Positions 6,171 through 7,660 of a stretch of 7,660 nt of DNA are shown one piece after another; the first letter of the stretch is position 1; every line of letters starts with the position of its first letter. Under the pieces are notes generated by a model. That model saw only the letters and a program-made list of their open reading frames with translations, had not been told where the DNA came from and did no database searches. This stretch comes from JABDBK01 sp964533645 (GTDB taxonomy: Bacteria > Pseudomonadota > Gammaproteobacteria > DSM-16500). A program made the translations under genes and the position numbers. Location of the stretch: contig CAZHMQ010000099.1 in assembly GCA_964533645.1 (NCBI GenBank), positions 1-7,660 on the forward strand, given 5' to 3'.

Positions 6171-6176
6171 AGAGGA
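6171..6176 (+). promoter_or_regulatory. Ribosome binding site that decides the alpA start
   Basis: AGAGGA lies seven bases before the ATG at 6184. The earlier in-frame ATG at 6139 has no such site, so the shorter protein is preferred. Confidence 0.6.
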
Positions 6177-6183
6177 AGTCAAG

Positions 6184-6399
6184 ATGAACCCATTACCGCA
6201 AATCGGATATCTAAGATTATCTCAAATTCTTGGTAACAAAAAAGTTACACCGCCGATCCCTCCAATAATTCCCGTTAGTAAATCAACATGGTGGGCGGGG
6301 GTGAAAACTGGGCGCTATCCCAAGCCAGTTAAATTAGGACCGCGCACCACCGCGTGGCGGGTTGAAGACATACGTCACTTAATCGAGCATAACATATAA
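6184..6399 (+). CDS. alpA: AlpA-family DNA-binding regulator
   Basis: This 71-residue protein has the AlpA/MerR-like winged-helix plan seen in small prophage and satellite regulators: GYLRLSQILG as the first helices, VSKSTWWAGVKTGRYPKPVKLG as the recognition helix and wing, and TAWRVEDIRHLIE as the closing helix. The insert KKVTPPIPPIIP before the recognition helix is proline-rich and also seen in island versions. AlpA of prophage CP4-57 activates expression of the element integrase, and such proteins commonly lie next to primase genes in satellites. I chose the ATG at 6184 because of AGAGGA upstream; the ATG at 6139 would add 15 residues with no family match. The stop at 6399 is 12 bases before the primase start, so the two form an operon. 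No integrase is in the window. Confidence 0.85.
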   Translation: MNPLPQIGYLRLSQILGNKKVTPPIPPIIPVSKSTWWAGVKTGRYPKPVKLGPRTTAWRVEDIRHLIEHNI

Positions 6400-6402
6400 G
6401 GA
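6398..6402 (+). promoter_or_regulatory. Ribosome binding site that decides the primase start
   Basis: AAGGA overlaps the alpA stop. It directly abuts the ATG at 6403, too close to serve it, but is nine bases before the in-frame ATG at 6412, which is therefore the better start. Confidence 0.55.
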
Positions 6403-6411
6403 ATGGGAATC

Positions 6412-7641
6412 ATGGGTAAGGAGATAAGCAATACACTGACAAATTTTGCCCCCAATCTTTTCGCAACCGATGAAAGCTATAAAACCGTAACAGTTAGTAA
6501 TAAGGATTTTTTGCAAGCAATTTTCGGAAATAGTTTAAATAATGAATGTCCGATGCTCGTTAGTTTCAAAGGAAATCCAGCTAACGTCGCCAAACAAAAA
6601 TGGTATGGGTATCCATGGGCTAGTGCTTCTACAGTTGAGTTATCTGAAGATGCAAATAACTACTTTAGTCTGGCACGATTTAAACCCAACGAAGCGGGGG
6701 AATATCGTCGTAAAAAAACACAATTTCAAGGTTTGTACGCTATTATGCTCGATGATGTGGGCACCAAAGTTCCGCTTGAGCGTTTAACATTGGAACTAAG
6801 TTGGCTTCTTGAGACATCGCCCGGGAATTACCAAGCAGGATATATATTGGCTGAACCTATTAACAGCAGTAAAGCAGCAGATCAGTTAATGAATGCTATC
6901 GTTAATGCTGGGTTATGTGATCCGGGTGCAAATGGCCCAACTGCACGGCTAGCTCGGCTTCCTGTCGCAATGAATGGTAAGCATCAACCATCATTCCTTT
7001 GCAAACTTAAATCATGGAAGCCTGAAAAACGTTATTCAGTACAACAATTAGTGGATGGACTTCAGCTAGAAATTATTGAAACAGGCCGTTCAAAGCGAAG
7101 TCGGAGTGGTAATCAAACTGAACATGACCGTAATGCAGATAGCGAGCAAATCTGGACCCCACGTCCCGAGGAAAATGTTGTTCTTGCTGCTTTAAGGAAT
7201 TGTAATCTTTACAAATTACCGTTAGGTGAGGGCAAGCATGATATTACCTGTCCTTGGGTCAATGAACATACTAATTGCATTGATAGTGGCGCAGCTTATT
7301 TCGAGCCTGACGACAATTACCCTCTTGGTGGCTTTAAATGCCAACACGGTCACTGCAGTGAAAGACATATTCGTGACCTATTACGATTTCTTGATGTTGA
7401 CGTTAAATCTGCCAGAATGAAGCCAACGATACGTGTGGTTAAAGGGGAGATACATCGCATTGTTGATATGGCAGAGCGTGAGTTAGCATCTGCACAACAA
7501 TATTATCAGCGTGGAGGAATAATCGTTTCAGTTTATACTGATCCAAGCACCAATGAAACACTAATACAGGGGGTGTCACAGCCTGCGCTTGTTCGCGCTC
7601 TTTCTGGCATACTCTTATACATAAGTATTAATATCATGTAA
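6412..7641 (+). CDS. Phage/plasmid-type DNA primase, N-terminal part, truncated at 3' end
   Basis: This is the front part of a RepB/P4-alpha-like replication primase of the kind that starts element DNA synthesis. The visible 409 residues hold a RepB-like primase core: FQGLYAIMLDDVG with the paired Asp at 114-115, AGYILAEPI, and TARLARLPVAMNGK at about 177-190. A zinc-binding region follows at 280-315: C280, H286, C289, then YFEP, GGFKC310, H312, H314 and C315. Such proteins usually continue into a helicase domain and reach several hundred residues more. Here the frame leaves family-like sequence after VRALSGI (residue 400) and ends nine residues later in LLYISINIM. All three forward frames stop within about 35 bases of that point, so a single frameshift does not restore it. 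The break coincides with a Tn5-like terminus. I infer a disrupted gene; a naturally short protein is less likely. Confidence 0.8.
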   Translation: MGKEISNTLTNFAPNLFATDESYKTVTVSNKDFLQAIFGNSLNNECPMLVSFKGNPANVAKQKWYGYPWASASTVELSEDANNYFSLARFKPNEAGEYRRKKTQFQGLYAIMLDDVGTKVPLERLTLELSWLLETSPGNYQAGYILAEPINSSKAADQLMNAIVNAGLCDPGANGPTARLARLPVAMNGKHQPSFLCKLKSWKPEKRYSVQQLVDGLQLEIIETGRSKRSRSGNQTEHDRNADSEQIWTPRPEENVVLAALRNCNLYKLPLGEGKHDITCPWVNEHTNCIDSGAAYFEPDDNYPLGGFKCQHGHCSERHIRDLLRFLDVDVKSARMKPTIRVVKGEIHRIVDMAERELASAQQYYQRGGIIVSVYTDPSTNETLIQGVSQPALVRALSGILLYISINIM

Positions 7642-7660
7642 GCTTCGCATTTTGTTGCGG
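7608..7660. mobile_element. Probable end of an IS50/Tn5-like (IS4-family) insertion sequence, cut by window edge
   Basis: CATACTCTTATACATAAGT (7608-7626) matches the Tn5/IS50 outside end CTGACTCTTATACACAAGT at 16 of 19 positions, including an unbroken ACTCTTATACA. It begins exactly where the primase reading frame stops looking like its family. The element body would lie beyond 7660. If the terminus starts at 7608, the 9-bp target copy would be TCTTTCTGG at 7599-7607. The exact boundary is uncertain by a few bases, since the first three bases are the ones that differ most. No transposase is visible. Confidence 0.5.

Overview
The window looks like part of an integrated mobile element from an AT-rich gammaproteobacterium. 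DinD, AlpA and the primase all have a gammaproteobacterial flavour, but no marker present fixes the genus, and a Legionella/Coxiella-type organism is only a guess. Two divergent gene blocks share a 138-bp control region at about 4975-5112.

The left block (1-4974, minus strand) is a type I restriction-modification operon. In transcription order it reads: a ribbon-helix-helix regulator (4765-4974), hsdM methyltransferase (3206-4765), dinD (2350-3213), a 46-residue small ORF (2229-2369), hsdS specificity subunit (1067-2239), and hsdR (1067 to beyond position 1, cut by the window edge). Every neighbouring pair overlaps by 1 to 20 bases, so the operon is probably one translationally coupled message with the nuclease/translocase made last. 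HsdM, HsdS and HsdR would form the complex. The RHH protein is a plausible autoregulator, because two AATGTAC repeats one helical turn apart sit in its promoter. DinD belongs to a family known to antagonise RecA filaments and lies between the M and S genes.

The right block (5113-7660, plus strand) is the core of a phage-satellite or genomic-island element: an unrecognised 306-residue protein, a probable terminator, an AlpA-type regulator (6184-6399), and the front part of a RepB/P4-alpha-like primase with a zinc-binding region (6412-7641). The primase frame breaks off at about 7608, where the DNA changes to a sequence matching 16 of 19 positions of the Tn5/IS50 outside end. An insertion sequence has probably cut the replication gene.

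The most unusual signals are these: a perfect 30-bp palindrome inside dinD, in phase with the codons of a conserved stretch; dinD and a small ORF inserted between hsdM and hsdS, with a repeated SD-start junction on both sides; the RHH gene with its tandem operator-like repeats; and the Tn5-like end in the primase. There is no gene-free stretch over 300 bases, and I saw no tRNA, rRNA or CRISPR array.
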